Below, piece after piece: positions 12,478 through 22,957 of a stretch of 64,000 nucleotides of DNA. Where the stretch lies: the NCBI GenBank assembly GCA_003993805.1, contig RSEF01000004.1, forward strand, positions 78,239,051-78,303,050, in the 5' to 3' direction. The DNA is from Himantopus leucocephalus. Lineage: Eukaryota; Chordata; Aves; Charadriiformes; Recurvirostridae. Below the pieces are notes generated by a model. It worked only from the letters and a program-made list of their open reading frames with translations. It searched no databases and was not told the DNA's origin. A program made the position numbers and the translations under genes. Position 1 is the first letter of the stretch, and the number at the start of each line of letters is the position of its first letter.

Positions 12478-15091
12478 CTAATTTTCCTGCACCACAAACT
12501 AAATTATGCAATTGTGTGATAACTTTTGTCCATTTTTTTGGGGAGGACTTTTATAGCTGGTAAGAGTTGGAAAGGGTTCCTAAAAATGGATGAAAGGTGC
12601 AGAAAGCGAGCCCATTATAACATAAACCTAAAGAAGACATCACTCTACAGAAAGTTTTATAATTCTGTAGATATTAATTTTTATACCATATAAGTTTAAA
12701 TTATTATGAAGACAAGAAAAGGGTCAAAGTGTAAATTGCTGTTGTCAGAAAGAAAGGTGTCAGAGGAAAAACAGTTCTATTTGTTACCTACACATCTCTA
12801 TGTTGTGACAAATCAATATATATATATAAAGTATATATTTCAGTTCCATATCAGCCTTTACAATGTTCCATTTGCATTCTCACAAATTACAGCTGCAAAT
12901 AAAATAAATCTCCGAAAAATTACCAGAAGACTGAAAGAGAAGTGAGAGTGAAGAAAACATCTGGGCTTCCTCCTTCAAAAAGACATGAGGATAGTTTAGT
13001 AAAACTATTTCATTCTTGTATGACTCAAAATTAAGGTGGAAGAAGAAAAATGTTTACCAGTGTTTAATAGCCTTACCAGTCTTTCATAAGCTTAGTAACT
13101 TTGCTCAGATGCAGCTTCTCACAGATGGCTATCACTATTTATGAATGTTATTTTTGTAAGAACTTTTTAATCTCTTATAAATGGAAGAAGAGAAGCACCC
13201 ATTTTTGAGAGGGTACATTTTTTTTTAAAATAATGAATTATGAAGAGATAAGTAGATCTCTGTCAAAGGAAGGGTTATTTTATTGCAGATTTATTGCCTT
13301 CCTTCTACATGTAAGCCTGGAGAAGTCTTCTTCAAGACTTTGTACCCCAAAGCTGCAGAGCAAGTAGCACCAAAAAATAAAGCTCACAAAATTGACTGGA
13401 AATCCAATAATATCAAGCACTACTAGGTACTCAATATTAATCTTTCCAGAGTCATTTTTTGCGTGTGGTTAAAATAACACGAGGAAGGGCATGAATTGTT
13501 AACCACATGTGAATTTATTACGAAGCACTGGAGAAATGTCCCTAATAATAGAGAGACTGCTTCAGGCAAGCAGCTTGTCACACCTGCACTAAAGCATAAA
13601 CAAGAAAAAATGTTACTAAATATGAAATTGTTGTAAACCTCCACAGGGGACACAATAGAAACTTTATAATTGACTGTCAGTCATGTCACAGCAAAACCAA
13701 TAATCCTAAGTAAATGTACAAGGCTCTTTTCATTATTTTTCTAATGATTTTAATAAGACTTTCCAGACAGCACTTTTTAATGTCATTACTCAAGTTTTTG
13801 AGAAGTTACAGTCACTTTTTCTTCAGTATTCTGCCATATAATTTTACCTGCAGCATTATATAATCATCCAAAAATGTATTGTCTATTGTGTCTTAGGACG
13901 AATTAGGAAATGGACGGGAATAAATTAACTATCTCACGAGATAACAAAAATTCTGAGAATGTACTTCCCACAGCCGAAATGCACCTCGGGAACATGCCTT
14001 TCATAGCATACATTCTTCTGGGACAAATATCTGTACATTAGAATCCCATGCAACAGATCTGGTTCTTCATTCATATCAGAGTGAATAAGTAACTTTTTTC
14101 AAAATTATAAGTCTAATTAAAATGTAATTTAAGGTAGTTCAGAGTTGGAGCATGATAGGAAGCTTTTGATGTAATATTTTTCCTTAAAAAATGTTAGTTC
14201 AATAAAAGCAAAATAATTTTAAGGAAGTTTTTATTTTATTTCTTCTTTCAAAATTATCAGAAAAGAAGTTCTAAAGTTTTCAAAAGCATTCACTTTTAAA
14301 TCGTGTAAGTAAATAAATACATTTTTCAGGTTGAAATATTTCATAACCTTTACCTCTTACAGTCAAGAAAAATCATTTAGACTGGATGTAATTTTGTGTT
14401 TGGTTTGCTTTATACTTAACAAAACCTCAAGATACACTGTTCTTGTTTTTCTATTATTAACCTGATTTTTTGCCAAGAAGAAGAAAAGATTTTCCAAGGC
14501 AGTTCTAATCACAATCATAACAGAATGATTTCAATGAATAGATGATGGTGCTACAGCAAGACAAGTGTTTGGAAAGCTGTCTTCTAAAGAACATGAAATA
14601 ACTTGTAGTCCCTTCAGGATTCAGGGGGTAGAAAAGTACCAATATTCTTACCAATGACTCATCTTCAGTGAAACTGATTTTTTTAGCACAATAAAGCAAA
14701 ATATTCATTTGTTAAGGTGGATCATAAATATCGCTTGGAAACTCTCAGTAGCTCTCACTTGTCTTTGAGGCATTGCAGCATCTAAACTATGGACATATAA
14801 TTGATTTTCATGATTGAAAATGGAGAAAATAATTTTACTCAAGTAAAAATATTTTGGAAGTGTCTATCAAAAGTTTAATTTTGGCCTGATTCTATTCCTT
14901 TGGTGATGTAGGTATGTTCTATTTTGTTGTCCTAGAACTGATAAAATTATTTCTCAGAGTTTTTTGAACTACTGGTACATACTTTCTTTCCATACTTTCA
15001 ATGCGTAATAGCTACCAGGTTAGAACACAAAGCAGGGCTGCTATTTTGAGATTTTTGTTTGTTCTGTCTCACTACACTCTGGAAGCCAGGT
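12478..15091. other. Unique AT-rich sequence, no gene seen
   Basis: No supported gene or repeat. TA-rich microsatellite-like sequence is present at about 12815-12838. Nothing else stands out. Confidence 0.6.
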
Positions 15092-15116
15092 AAAAAAAAA
15101 AAAAAAAAAAAAAAAA
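15092..15116. repeat. Poly-A run abutting an assembly gap
   Basis: Twenty-five consecutive A bases run directly into the N block. Homopolymers of this length commonly end contigs, so the true run length is unknown. The open frame that spans the gap in one forward frame is not meaningful. Confidence 0.9.
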
Positions 15117-15216
15117 NNNNNNNNNNNNNNNNNNNNNNNNNNNNNNNNNNNNNNNNNNNNNNNNNNNNNNNNNNNNNNNNNNNNNNNNNNNNNNNNNNNN
15201 NNNNNNNNNNNNNNNN
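15117..15216. other. Assembly gap, 100 N
   Basis: Exactly 100 N bases, a conventional placeholder for a gap of unknown size. The sequence on the two sides cannot be assumed to be adjacent. Confidence 0.97.
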
Positions 15217-15580
15217 TAGTTTGTCAGTCAGAACTTGCTTGAGCTTGTGGGTGCTCAGCTTTCATTTTTTGCCCTTCTGGAAAAGATTCAAGCCTATAAC
15301 CACTGTATCTCTTGACATTTTTTTTTTTTTAATTAGTGAAAATAACACTTTATTTCTCTTACAATATAGTTATTCTGTAAAGAAAATAAATTAAAATATA
15401 TTAGAAAAAAAAGAAAATCTGAAGGTCAGGACTCATTAGTCTTCTGGATTCTCACTTAGAGGCCAGAAATGTAAACTTCAGTCCTGCTTCTACAGATTTT
15501 TTCATATATTTTTGCACAATACTCTTGGTATATAAAAGCACATGGATCTTGCAAAACAGGCACAAGAACGTATACAGAAT
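15217..15580. other. Unassigned AT-rich sequence after the gap
   Basis: Short stretch between the gap and a CR1 element. T-rich and A-rich tracts only; no gene or repeat recognised. Confidence 0.6.
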
Positions 15581-16437
15581 TCAGAATCACAGAATTGCTG
15601 ACATTTGTAGAGCATCTAGTCCACCCCGCTTCCCACCCCCCTGGCTCAAAACCTACAGTAGGTTACACTGGACAGTATTCAGCTGGGTTTTGAATATTTC
15701 CAAAGATCTGAACTCCACAACCTTTCTGGGACACCTGTACCACTGTTCAATCACCCTCACATTTAAAAGGTGTTTTCTTATGTTTATACATAATTTCCTG
15801 TGCCCATTGCCTCATGTCTTTCTACAGGACACCAGTGAGAAAAGCCTATTTCTGTCATTTTCACGCCCTCCTATCAGATATTTATAAACATTGAAAAGAT
15901 TCCAATTCCCACTGAGCCTTCTCTAGGTCCCAGTTGTCTTAGCCTTTCGTCATCTGAGAGATGCTCCACTTCCTTAAACATCTTAGTGGCCCTTCACTGG
16001 ACTCTTTCCAGTATGTCCATATCTCTCTTGTACTGGGAAGCCCAGACCTGGACATAGTGTTCCAGATATGGCCTCCCCAGTGCCTGGTAGAGGGAAATGA
16101 TCAGCTCCCTCAGGCTGCTGGGCACACATTTCCTGATGCAGCCTACAAGACTGTTGGCCTTCTTTGTTGCAAAGTTTTGTTAAAGCTCCTGTTCCACTGG
16201 GTGTCCACCAGTACACATAGGTCATTCTCTGTAGAGTTGTTTTGCAACCAGTCAGCCCCCAGCCTGTCTTGGTGCATGACGTTATTTCTTTCCAGGTGCA
16301 GGACTGCATTTCCCGTTGCTGAATTCATGACGTTTCTGTCAGCTTATTTGTCCAGCCATCAAGGTTTCTCTGAATGGAAGCACATTCACCTGTTGTATTA
16401 GCCATTCTTCCCATTTCCATGTGTCCTGCAGATGATA
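15581..16437 (-). mobile_element. CR1 non-LTR retrotransposon, 3' part
   Basis: The left edge (TCAGAATCACAGAATTG) is the reverse complement of a decayed CR1 terminal repeat. Moving right, the usual CR1 3' landmarks appear in reverse orientation: 'cttatgtttatacataat', 'ctgtgcccattgcctcatg', 'cactggactctttccagta', 'cttgtactgggaagcccaga', 'ggcctccccagtgcctgg' and 'gcctacaagactgttggcc'. These cover the ORF2 region downstream of the reverse-transcriptase core. The copy is 5' truncated, about 857 bp long, with many substitutions and stops. It belongs to the CR1 type shared with the copies at 39268, 41890 and 61511. Open frames on both strands here are by-products of this element. Confidence 0.93.
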
Positions 16438-16540
16438 GCTTAATGTTTTAGCAACTAATTTTCACCATCATTCTCACTCTCTCTTTCTTTCTAATGAATT
16501 AAACAATACCTTTATAGAGTGTTGTGAACATGTCTTGAGG
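16425..16540 (+). repeat. Diverged direct repeat, copy 1 (partner at 17807-17920)
   Basis: Shared blocks with the partner, in the same order: 'gcttaatg', 'catcatt' followed by a CTCTCT pyrimidine run, 'tttctaatga', and 'tacctttatagagt' followed by 'tgaaca'. The two copies are about 1.38 kb apart and have several indels. This copy begins exactly where the preceding CR1 stops being recognisable. The family is unknown to me. Confidence 0.6.
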
Positions 16541-17154
16541 TGCCAGATGTTGGTATGAGCTTCCTTTTGGCTGAAGGCAAGTAAACTCTGAGTGTTGCAC
16601 TCGTTAGCTTAAAATTTAAAACAGCACATTTTTTCCCTTGATAAAAAAAAAAAGTGAATTTATATCAAAATTAGTCTGTAACAGAGTCACACTATTCCAG
16701 AATATGAATTGTCTGCCACTCATACTCATGACATCAGCTCTTTACTCTGTCCATGTAAATTACTTAAGCCACACATGTTACTCTAGGTAGGATCATCAAC
16801 AGCTCACAAAACCAAATTATTGCCATTTCCTATAACTACTTATACACAGTACTCCCACAAAGTTCAAACTCAAAAATAAAAGCTGTCTAGCAGTAACTGC
16901 TTTAAACCTGTGTCTTAAGCTGTGACCCCTTACAAACAACTTGATATTATTAGGTAGTAACTGGCTAAGCAGGAGCATTTTATACCATGAGCCAATGGCT
17001 ATAAGAACTCTCCCTATACAACAATTCACGTTTCAATTCAGAAATTGGGAGAAGTGCAAGGGTATAGATACAGTAGTGTAGAGAGAAGGAGTATTATGAA
17101 TGAGTCTGTACTTTTTTAGACACTAGCTAACTTAACTTAGGTTTGCAGGAATCA

Positions 17155-17190
17155 TATTTTCAGTGGCAGATATATTTTCAGTGGCAGATA
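17155..17190 (+). repeat. Perfect 18-bp tandem duplication
   Basis: Two identical adjacent 18-bp units with no mismatch, followed by a partial similarity ('atttcagtgtctgat'). Perfect identity suggests a recent replication-slippage event. Confidence 0.85.
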
Positions 17191-17658
17191 TCATAATTTC
17201 AGTGTCTGATGTGAGAGGATCTTAAAAGAAATCAGGAAGATGTAGTTAAGTTGTGAAATAGACTTCAAACTACACAGCAGTGATATGATTGTGATTTTCA
17301 TAAATGTACAAAAAAAGAAGTGCAAATGCCTGATGATGCCCACCTAGGAAAAAGTAAAATAATAGGTTGCTTAAGTACCTCACAAATGAAATAGTATTTG
17401 GGATAATTTTCTGGACTAAAATAACTTAGAGTTTATCCTGACTACTGCTTTAGTTTAATAAAACCTGAATATGTCTTAAAAAAAAAAAAAAATCCCCAAA
17501 TGTTCTACTTCTAACACATTAGCTATTGAATTTGGGCCTGACTGGAGCTCTAAGTTTGCAGCTCATTAGATTTATCAAAGTTTGGCCAAATGTCTTACCC
17601 AGATATTAATTTAAATTGGTGTTTGGGTCATGAAAAATGTAACATCTGTTGCAACATT

Positions 17659-17697
17659 TTATATATATATGTGTGTGTGTGTATATATATATATATC
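17659..17697. repeat. Compound (TA)n(TG)n(TA)n microsatellite
   Basis: About 10 bp of TA repeats, 12 bp of GT repeats and 14 bp of TA repeats in uninterrupted alternation. It is purine-pyrimidine alternating throughout, and the flanking TA arms can pair with each other. Confidence 0.9.
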
Positions 17698-17806
17698 AAA
17701 GAGGACAAAGTCTGAAAGGTAATGTCCTCTTTGCTGTTCAGACAATATTTCACATGGTTTTGGTGGAATCGTTGATAAGCAATAATCTTATATGATTAGT
17801 GAGCAC

Positions 17807-17920
17807 CTCTGCAAATCAGAGCTTAATGCTTTAACACCTAACTTTTATCATCATTGTCTCTCTCTCTCTTTCTAATGATTAAAGTATACCTTTATAGAGT
17901 TATATGAACACTTATTGAGT
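17807..17920 (+). repeat. Diverged direct repeat, copy 2 (partner at 16425-16540)
   Basis: See copy 1 for the shared blocks. The two copies differ in the length of the CTCTCT tract and in several short indels. Upstream sequence is unrelated to the CR1 that precedes copy 1, so only this roughly 110-bp module is duplicated. Confidence 0.6.
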
Positions 17921-20900
17921 GGATGAGGTTTACCTGGATTTCCACTGTGTCTCTGTTCTTCAACCTCTCGCAAACCTACAGTTCTTGAAAATTATACAAA
18001 AAAGATTTTTCATAGGAAAATACCCGAGACCACTATACAAACTTAATTCAGATCTCAGTGGGCGTTCAAATGGTAGTCCTACATGCGAAAAGCAATATGC
18101 CTGCACATATACCTTGATGTTTTATAATACATGGAGAAAAGGCAAAGTAAGAGAATAAACTAAACAGAATCTGGTAAATACTTTTATGACTAGATTGTGA
18201 GTTAGAAATAAATAATTTTCTCATGCTTCTCTCTGATAATAATTATAGTGTTACATAGAATACCAGTAACTTGCATGGTTATTGTAATTTTAAGAGACAA
18301 GGAGAAGCAAGTTCATTTTCAGGTTGGTACCTTACTGTAATTATTTTTCAATTAGTATTTAATAGCATTTTATCGCAACAGTTTCACTCTTTGTCTTAAT
18401 GACTAGTTCATTCTCAAATTTCTATGTTGTTCAGCATAGTATAGACTAAAAAGAAAGTGTTAGAGGGTGAAAGGAGAAAAGGGAATATGAATGCTACAAA
18501 ATTTGTTACAGGATATGGGAATCAATTTAATGCCTAAAGCTGTATTTTAGTGTATGCATTTGAGATCAGAAGAATACTATGTGTATATATATGCGTATAC
18601 ACACATGTACATATACTTTTATACTTATATTTATACTTATGCCTACACTTATTGAAAAAAATGCAAAGTTTGCTATCATCTTAAAAAAGGTTTAAAACAC
18701 TAAGCATATCAATAGTACTTAAATAATATGGTACTTTTTGGTGCAAGCATTCAATTATAGTTTTCTGCAAAGGGCAGAGGAACATTTGCCTTTTAAGGAA
18801 AACAGACACACATATTTAAATCTTTATATAGTTACACAGAGGAAATGTTAAACACCCAAAAGTGAAAAGTAATAATACTCTCACAGAAAAGGAAATAGAG
18901 ATTGCATTGTACAATACAATCATCTCAGCAGTGAGTCATTATCAAGGGGAAAGCATAGTGAGTATAAAGATGTGAACATTATGTGGAAAAGTTAATGTGT
19001 CTTGGTAATCTGTTTTTTATGATTTAAACAGTGGCCTGGTAACATGTTTCAATGGGTGTAAAAAAATCTATTTTTAGTAATAGCTGGGGAAACCTCTTAC
19101 GCTTAAGCTGTTTCACTCCCCAAGTTATTAAGAATTTGGATACTCTAGTGCTGTTTTGAAATCACATAGCAAATATCTTTCCATACCTATACTAGCAAAT
19201 GAAGAAGCTGCCACCCATCTTTTCCCCCTCCCATAAAATCTAAACAGATATGCCAAAAAGGAAAGTGTTGCTGGAACTCAGAACCTTCTCAGTCTTGGTC
19301 AGAGACAGATCAAAAGCCAATGAACTACTATGCTACATAACAGTGAAAAAGATGATATAAAGAGAAAAGACAATGGTTGGCAGGAATAGCCACAGATTTA
19401 CACCATAAATCACGATCTTGTGTGGACATAATATATACTAGAATAATGCAGTGTTCATTATGTTAAAAATGACATACTTGGCTGCTATTCTGGTTTTTGT
19501 GGGTGATTTTTCTTTGTCAATTGGTTATCAAAGCTATATTTAGTATGTGCATTGTAAACTTCATGTGCACACACACTTAAGATGTATATAGCTTTCACTA
19601 ATAAAAGCTCAAAACATCTAACAGCCTTTTCATAAGTTGTCTTTAATATAACCCTGAGGGACTGGAAAGTACTATTGTACATTCTAAAGGATACGGAGCT
19701 GAAGGAGAGAAAAACTAAAGACTTGTCAATAGGAAAAGGATTGCAGTAGCAGCTTCTGTAGAGTAGCTCTTTGTGTCTCTTTCTGTTAATACTCCTTTGC
19801 AAGTGAAGAAAAAATGCTTTACCTTGGGGCATCATTGTGTTAACAGACTCAGTCTAGTATACATTTGCTCCTTCACTCCCGAAAGCTGCCCATAAGATCA
19901 GATACTAAATCTGGGAGAGGGTAAACCCACAAGAATGAAACTTTCAGAGTGAGAAAAACATGGCCTGAAAGCTTCTCTTAGTGTAACCTCCACAGTATTT
20001 GATGTAGGTAGGTAGATCAAGAAACAAAGGACTTTTCTGATCTCAGGACTGGGTTTTTTTTGCCAATTTCCCCTGGTCATTTTCTTGTCTATTGGTCAAA
20101 TGGCCATCATGCTAGAAAGAATAGAAATAATGTCCAAGACATACTTTTACCAAAGAAATATTAAGCTATAACTGGTATACCTAGTCTTGGAATATTTAAT
20201 TTTTTATTTTTTTTTTGTAAGCTCAGACTGAAAGGATCCTCTGTTGCTCTACCTGGAATTTTGGCATGTTTGAAAGTCTGCTGTAGTAAAGATGAAGTTC
20301 AATATTGCCAATTATAATTTTCCTCTCCTCACCTTTTTTCCTTTTCTTTCTGTCTAATGTAATTGGCTGCCTTCTTTTATTTCAATTTTTACTTTTGATA
20401 CTATTATTTTGATTATTCTGTTGAACCATCTGATATCTGCCCTTCTCTCATACCTTATTCTTTAGAATGTATGCATCATTATAACGGCAGAACAGCGGGT
20501 TTTAATTAGCCACTAGATTCTTACCGTCTCTTTCCTTTCTTATTCAGAACATAAATGAAAACTGTTGCAACTTTTTTAGACTTCCCTTTCCATTTTGGAA
20601 TTTTTCATAACTTAGATCTCAAGATAAATTGAATGGGGAGCTTCCCTTTCAGTTGTGGAGGCATTACACCAGACTTCTTTTTCACCCTGTGTTTTATGAA
20701 ATTCATGTTTATTAATTCCATGTTTATGAATATTATGTCCATTAAAAATATATTGCACAGACATCTAAATACATTTTTCTGTATGATGATCATACTGAGA
20801 TACTTGTAATTCTTCACATTAATTCAAGAACAGTATTGCCTTTCAGTTGTCCATGAAAGCAGATGATTGTAATACACCACGGTTCGATACTGGTTGCAGA

Positions 20901-20980
20901 TATCCTACCAGAAGACTACAGAGTACAAAGCTTTCAGCAAGTTGTGGAATGTTATCCAAAGGCTGCAGCTTGTGTCTCCA
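17921..20980. other. Unique AT-rich sequence, no gene seen
   Basis: No supported gene. A degenerate TA/TG-rich stretch lies at about 18580-18640. A 116-codon minus-strand frame at 19485-19835 has no recognisable domain, signal or coiled coil and is treated as chance. Confidence 0.55.
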
Positions 20981-21090
20981 CTTCTCAAGGCCTTTGCTAT
21001 CACACCAGCTCTGAATTTCTCTGCATAATGTAACTGTGTTGGAGTCAAATATCTTATTGTGCACAGAATAACTGCTTGTTACAGTTATCC
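20981..21090 (+). repeat. Diverged dispersed repeat, copy 1 (partner at 22050-22150)
   Basis: Shares with its partner, in order, 'tgctatcacacc', 'atttctct', a GTGT...GAGT segment, 'tcaaatatcttatt' versus 'gcaaatacctcatt', and 'gcttgtta' followed by 'tca'-type sequence. The similarity is clear by eye over about 100 bp despite small indels. The style, GC content and length suggest an LTR piece, but the family is not recognised. Confidence 0.6.
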
Positions 21091-22049
21091 ATATAAAACT
21101 ACAGTTGCACCACACAAATACAATTTTTCATTCTTTTTTGGCCTATGAAATTAGCAGATAGGATTTATTCTTGACAGCAGAAGCTGTGAAAGAAATCTCC
21201 ACATAGATTTTATGACTGGGTCACTTTTCCGTAGAAAGACAATTATATCTTTTATCTGAGAGAGTTGTAAGATTGAAGCAAAAAGTCTTCCACCTAAGTA
21301 AGATTTTTTTTTTGTTAATATTATACTAATTAACAGTGCTCTACTTACCTTGTTTGCACAAGGTCAACAGTGGTAATGAGAACAGATTGAATGCAGTGAA
21401 TTAGGTCCTAAAGGATGTTATGCTCAAAATCTTGTTTATGGGCAAAGAGGAAGCACATCTTATATATAAATAAAATCAAGAATTTATCCTGAAAGTCTAA
21501 TTATTAGTAGTCCAGATCTAATTGTTACAAAAAACCCAGAAAGAATAATGATGCAACTAAAATTGTTCTACACACGCTTCTTAGTTTCTATCACTTTTCC
21601 TGGTGTTGTGCTCACCCTTCCCCTGCTCCTCTGAGCCCATTGGTTTCACACCAATGAGGAGGGAGTGTTATGAATTATCAGCGTCTAGAGTTCCTCAGCA
21701 GGAGGAATATGATGTTCATGTTGATGGTGTCTTCTTCAGCTTTCTAGGGTTGACTTGGGGTTATTTTGTGTGTTTGCTAACATACTTTTATGCTTTTCTG
21801 TTTCTTGCTTGGCCTAGAGCTCCAGGTTACATCCATATTTATTATATATTGTGACCTTTATGTATGTTAGATATTATTCCTTTGTTTCTCATTCTTAGCC
21901 CTAAAACATGTTCTGCCCAGCTCCAGATCTCCAGCTCTTTAACTGACCATGGGTGCTGTTGCTTATAGCCATGGTGCCTCCAGTGCCAGGCCTGTGACCC
22001 ACCCCTTCTCATCCCATGCTTGCACACTGTGTCGCATCCTGTGCCCCTG
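21091..22049. other. Unassigned sequence between the two dispersed-repeat copies
   Basis: No gene seen. From about 21600 the sequence becomes richer in GC with phrases such as 'cctctgagcccattggtttc', which suggests that the repeat represented at 22050 may extend further left here. Confidence 0.5.
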
Positions 22050-22150
22050 TTCCTCAGGGCCCCTGCTATCACACCGGGCTTGCATTTCTCTACAATATTG
22101 TGTCAGAGTTGCAAATACCTCATTCTGCATAGCGCTTGTTATCACTCACT
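22050..22150 (+). repeat. Diverged dispersed repeat, copy 2 (partner at 20981-21090)
   Basis: This copy is GC-richer than its partner and may be closer to the ancestral sequence. Together with neighbouring sequence (about 21890-22330) it may represent a single old LTR or ERV fragment. That extension is inference. Confidence 0.6.
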
Positions 22151-22912
22151 AGGTGAGACTATGGCTGTACTACAGAAAGATAAACAAAAGTAAAACAAAT
22201 TAGGCCTAATCCCTTGGTCAGTTACAGAAATTGCTGCCACAGCCAAACCAAGTTGAGACAAAGCTAAAGACAGGTCAGGTTGAGCCAGAGCAAGTCTGAC
22301 AAGCCTCAGTTTTGAGGACTTGCAAATCCACTGCAAAGCTTATGGTCTGTTACCAGCAATAGCCCTACACTACAGGTCCACATGGTTACAAGGAGCGTTA
22401 GTTTATGTGACAGACATGAAGAAATGCCTCTCTGCAGACATGTAAATAATATAGCCTTAGGGACAAGTTCAGTAGAAACCAATGTGGGGAAATAAGAATG
22501 CGCAGTGCCCTAAATGTCTGCTTCTTAGAGGTGTTAACGCCGATTTTTCCCATTAAACAACAAGAATGATAAAGCATATTTGCTCGGAGGATGATTTTTT
22601 AATGTAGTTTCAATACGTATTATTTAAAATCGATTAAAATATTTCAGTGTACTAAAATATAAGCAGGAAAATTTAAACATGAAGGTAACAAAGCAAAAAA
22701 AATGTTACAAGATATAAACAATGAGTTATCTCTCTGAACACAAGTATTAAGTACTGACAAAATAAATCTCTGGAGCAGGGATGTTGAAGAATGGTCACAC
22801 AGACAGCTGTAGGAAAAATACTATTTTAATGACAGATGCAGGCTTAAAGCAGTTAGCTCCAGTTCACCTGCTACTGGATTCAATTCTAGCAAAAAGATGA
22901 TGTATGCTGTTG
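22151..22912. other. Unassigned sequence, possible old LTR debris
   Basis: 22195-22330 contains 'gccacagccaaaccaag' and 'gagccagagcaagtctgac', similar in style to 290-400. No gene or complete element can be defined. Confidence 0.4.
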
Positions 22913-22957
22913 CCTTGCAGCAGTGTATGACTACAGCCTTGCAGTATATGACTATAG
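22913..22957 (+). repeat. Imperfect tandem duplication, 24/21-bp units
   Basis: Two adjacent units, each starting CCTTGCAG and ending TATGACTA(C/T)AG. The second lacks three bases. A local slippage duplication. Confidence 0.75.

Larger units (their letters stand above)
16541..17806. other. Sequence between the two diverged repeats, including an 18-bp tandem duplication and a TA/TG microsatellite
   Basis: No gene seen. 17155-17172 and 17173-17190 are identical 18-bp copies (TATTTTCAGTGGCAGATA), with a degraded third half-copy after them. 17659-17697 is an alternating TA / TG / TA tract. Confidence 0.65.

Noticed and set aside
15059..15394. 111-codon forward frame
   Set aside because: It runs through the poly-A and the 100-N gap, so the frame is meaningless.
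15961..16401. 146-codon forward frame
   Set aside because: It is the antisense reading of a CR1 ORF2 fragment.
19485..19835. 116-codon minus-strand frame
   Set aside because: No recognisable features; composition follows the local AT content.
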